From Macrotrachela quadricornifera (Eukaryota; Rotifera; Eurotatoria; Philodinida; Philodinidae), in assembly GCA_022393335.1 (NCBI GenBank), contig JAJEKB010001187.1:1-64000 (forward strand): DNA of 64,000 nt, read 5' to 3'. The translations under genes were made by a program, and so were the position numbers. A model generated the notes under the pieces. That model was not told the origin of the DNA and made no database searches. It saw only the letters and a program-made list of their open reading frames with translations. Shown one piece after another: positions 62,992 through 64,000 of the stretch (the first letter of the stretch is position 1; every line of letters starts with the position of its first letter).

Positions 62992-64000
62992 TTATTCTTT
63001 TTGAGCACCTTGATTTAATGGAATATAAGCTGGCATTATACTTGTAAGAAAAGATGATTGTTCGTCCATTCTAATATATAATATAAAAAATAAAGACTTT
63101 ATAAGTAAGAAGAAATATGAAATTTTACTTAGAAGAATTTGGTTTAGTTTTTAAAATATTATTTTCATTTCGTTTTCGTCGATGAGTTAAATGACATTGT
63201 TTACCACGAACACATTGACCGGTTGATTCGTATTGTGGACATAATAAGACATGTTGTTTTGAACACTGAGATTTAGTTTTTTTTAAATTTAAATAAATAA
63301 AAACAAAAAAAAAAATAAAACTTTCTCCTCACACACCTCAGTTCCTTTTGCACAAAATCCTTGAACAAAATCTTCACATAGTTTAGCATCATGTCCAACA
63401 TAAGAATGGGCATATGGACAATTATCTTGACCGCAAGCACCTTTAATAAAATAAGAACATGTAGGAACTTTTCCAGGTATTAACTCATGTGAATAAGGAC
63501 ATGAAGAATTTTTACAACGTCCATTTAAAAATCTATATAAAAAAAAACTAATTCTTATTATTAATAGATTTAAATTAACATACTGTGTACAAACAGCAAT
63601 TCGTGTACGATCATGAATAAATGGACATTTATCACCACGATGACATTTACCAAAGCGATTAAAATAAATACAATTTTTTTTCTTTTTTAATGTTGTAGAT
63701 TTTTTCTTTGCATTTCTTAAACGATAACGTCCATTACTTATTTGAATACTTCGTTGAAGAAGAATACTAAAGATTATATTAAAAATAATTAATTCAAATT
63801 AAAATATATGACAAATAAAAAAATACTTGGCCCGTGTTATTATTGGTCGTTCGACTTTTTTTATTGGAATTGATGATGATAAAATTTTATTATTATCAGA
63901 ATCAGAAACTATAAAAACAAAAAATAAAATTTTTTTTTAGATAAATTTAAAATATCACCTAAACGTTGAAGACATTTGCCATTAGGATGTGTTTGAAATT
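62992..64000 (-). CDS. ZC3H3: ZC3H3-like CCCH zinc-finger protein, 3' part (5' end outside the window)
   Basis: RNA-binding nuclear protein of the ZC3H3 group, linked in animals to poly(A) mRNA processing and export. Six exons are visible on minus: 64000-63959 (partial), 63908-63827, 63766-63584, 63532-63337, 63265-63129, 63070-62992, all in frame. Five consecutive CCCH fingers can be read: C-I-Y-F-N-R-F-G-K-C..C-P-F-I-H, C-T-Q-F-L-N-G-R-C..C-P-Y-S-H, C-S-Y-F-I-K-G-A-C..C-P-Y-A-H, C-E-D-F-V-Q-G-F-C..C-S-K-Q-H, and C-P-Q-Y-E-S-T-G-Q-C..C-H-L-T-H. The I-L-L-Q-R-S-I-Q-I-S-N-G stretch ahead of the first finger also matches ZC3H3. The protein ends 25 residues into the last exon. The gene continues beyond the right edge. 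Confidence 0.85.

Noticed and set aside
1..64000. CRISPR arrays, rRNA genes and intact tRNA genes
   Set aside because: None seen on reading both strands; the only tRNA-like words (54640-54715) do not fold properly.

Overview
This window looks like nuclear DNA of a small invertebrate, most probably a bdelloid rotifer. It is strongly AT-rich. The genes are metazoan (prospero homeobox, class I myosin, PCM1-like, DEK, RNF34/RFFL-like). Most exons are separated by GT-AG introns of about 45-60 bp, with a few introns of 0.4-2.1 kb. Old transposase copies lie between genes and resemble families common in bdelloids. The assignment to Bdelloidea is inference; the metazoan gene content is read directly.

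Layout: a class I myosin of the MYO1D/G type (+, 154-6640); a 5.4 kb gene-poor stretch with a foldback element (7889-8151); a prospero/PROX homeobox gene (-, 12081-13854) with a candidate AT-AC intron; a 4.2 kb non-coding stretch rich in simple sequence; a 23-exon HEAT/armadillo-like gene with three microexons (+, 18048-24038); acyl-CoA-binding protein (+, 25767-26089); a 1.1 kb element with long terminal inverted repeats and internal ~200 bp repeats (26426-27531); DEK (-, 28692-30340); an RNF34/RFFL-like E3 ligase (+, 32759-34564); an SLC35E3-like transporter split by a 2.1 kb intron (+, 35781-38992); a decayed DDE_1-type transposase (-, 39709-41013); a 615 bp hAT element with a perfect 8 bp target duplication (41505-42119); a PCM1-like centriolar satellite protein (-, 43737-49442) only 96 bp downstream of the mitochondrial rRNA methyltransferase MRM2 (-, 49539-50499).

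The last part is accessory in character. It has an intronless ParB/Srx-like protein with a membrane anchor (+, 51079-52029), an unknown cysteine-rich protein (-, 52570-53294), a secreted orphan (-, 53488-54081), an assembly gap, a tRNA-like patch, a decayed mariner (56845-57937), a truncated F-box gene, a small acidic two-exon ORF, a second DDE_1 relic (60551-61096), and the 3' part of a ZC3H3-like CCCH zinc-finger gene that runs off the right edge.

The genes do not form one pathway. For each multi-exon gene the proposed exons keep frame at every junction and the total coding length is a multiple of three; these are hand-built models without transcript support. The possible MRM2-PCM1 pair is the only arrangement suggesting shared transcription.
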